A stretch of DNA of 14,516 nt, taken from Limnohabitans sp. Lineage in GTDB: Bacteria > Pseudomonadota > Gammaproteobacteria > Burkholderiales > Burkholderiaceae_C. A model generated the notes under the pieces. That model ran no database searches, was not told the DNA's origin, and saw only the letters and a list, made by a program, of their open reading frames with translations. The stretch is taken from the NCBI GenBank assembly GCA_009693225.1, contig SHXP01000028.1, positions 1 through 14,516 of the forward strand, read 5' to 3'. Both the position numbers and the translations under genes were made by a program. Shown piece after piece: positions 14,373-14,516 of the stretch (its first letter is position 1; every line of letters begins with the position of its first letter).

Positions 14373-14421
14373 GCGTTTTGAGCGTCCATTTTCTTTATGA
14401 ATCACAGTTTAAGGAGTCAAC

Positions 14422-14516
14422 ATGAATATGTCATCACGTCGTCTGTTTATACAAAAAGGCAGTACCCTGGTTGCTGCCACAGCGCTACCGGGCGCGGCAC
14501 TCTGGCCCGGCCTGAG
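14422..14516 (+). CDS. Start of a Tat-exported protein (partial, cut by window end)
   Basis: Only 31 codons are visible. The ATG at 14422 has a perfect AAGGAG (14411-14416) at a good distance. The protein begins MNMSSRRLFIQKGS, a clear twin-arginine motif, followed by a hydrophobic alanine-rich stretch (TLVAATALPGAALWPGL), so it is exported folded through Tat. It is divergent from the urease operon. A periplasmic receptor such as the urea ABC-transporter component UrtA would suit the place, but nothing in the visible residues proves it; cofactor-bearing oxidoreductases also use such signals. Confidence 0.75.
   Translation, partial: MNMSSRRLFIQKGSTLVAATALPGAALWPGL

Larger units (their letters stand above)
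14036..14421. promoter_or_regulatory. Divergent control region between ureA and the gene at 14422
   Basis: A 386-base gap, markedly AT-rich around 14160-14240, with no gene in any frame that I can support. It holds two NtrC-like boxes (14120-14166), an A/T hairpin (14306-14326) and a terminator-like hairpin (14333-14372). Closest to a sigma-54 promoter for ureA is the minus-strand element at plus 14076-14091, with TTGC in place but AG instead of GG at the -24 position. No clear sigma-70 promoter stood out in either direction. Confidence 0.6.

Overview
The window looks like chromosome from a betaproteobacterium, most likely order Burkholderiales. This rests on the gene families (Dxs, a TakP-type TRAP receptor, a DUF6172 protein, an AcoR-type GAF/Fis regulator and a ureA-x-ureB-ureC-ureE-ureF-ureG urease cluster) and on moderately GC-rich coding sequence. 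It is a family-resemblance judgement, not a search result.

Layout, left to right. Positions 1-69 hold the last 22 codons of what resembles an IS5-family transposase. A hairpin-rich gap then leads to dxs (267-2165, plus strand), the first enzyme of the MEP isoprenoid pathway. A Tat-exported TRAP receptor gene, dctP (2205-3284), follows on the same strand. It converges on its probable membrane partners dctM and dctQ (3399-5790, minus strand), with two terminators between. Behind dctQ is a GAF plus Fis-HTH regulator gene (5853-6941, minus) broken by three single-base losses. Next come crcB (fluoride channel, minus) and, divergently, a DUF6172 gene (plus). A short-chain dehydrogenase-like gene (7814-8427, plus) follows, with a Ser-Tyr-Arg triad like halohydrin dehalogenases; it carries a frameshift and a probable internal deletion.

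The right half is a compact urease operon on the minus strand, read from ureA (14035) leftward: ureA, an unannotated 53-codon His-rich membrane protein gene (13544-13705), ureB, ureC, ureE, ureF, ureG and a secreted alpha/beta hydrolase gene (8429-9442). Several junctions overlap by ATGA or TGATG, including small ORF/ureB, ureB/ureC, ureF/ureG and ureG/hydrolase. The small ORF and the hydrolase are therefore built into the operon. ureD, normally needed for nickel insertion, is not in the window.

The 386-bp gap right of ureA carries two NtrC-like boxes 30 bp apart, suggesting nitrogen control. It also holds an AT-rich stretch and a strong terminator-like hairpin in the apparent leader of a divergent gene starting at 14422. 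Only the Tat signal peptide of that gene is visible.

The most original elements are the small His-rich protein inside the urease operon, the coupled hydrolase, the leader hairpins before 14422, the operator-like palindrome before dctQ, and the local cluster of single-base deletions between about 6.3 and 8.4 kb.
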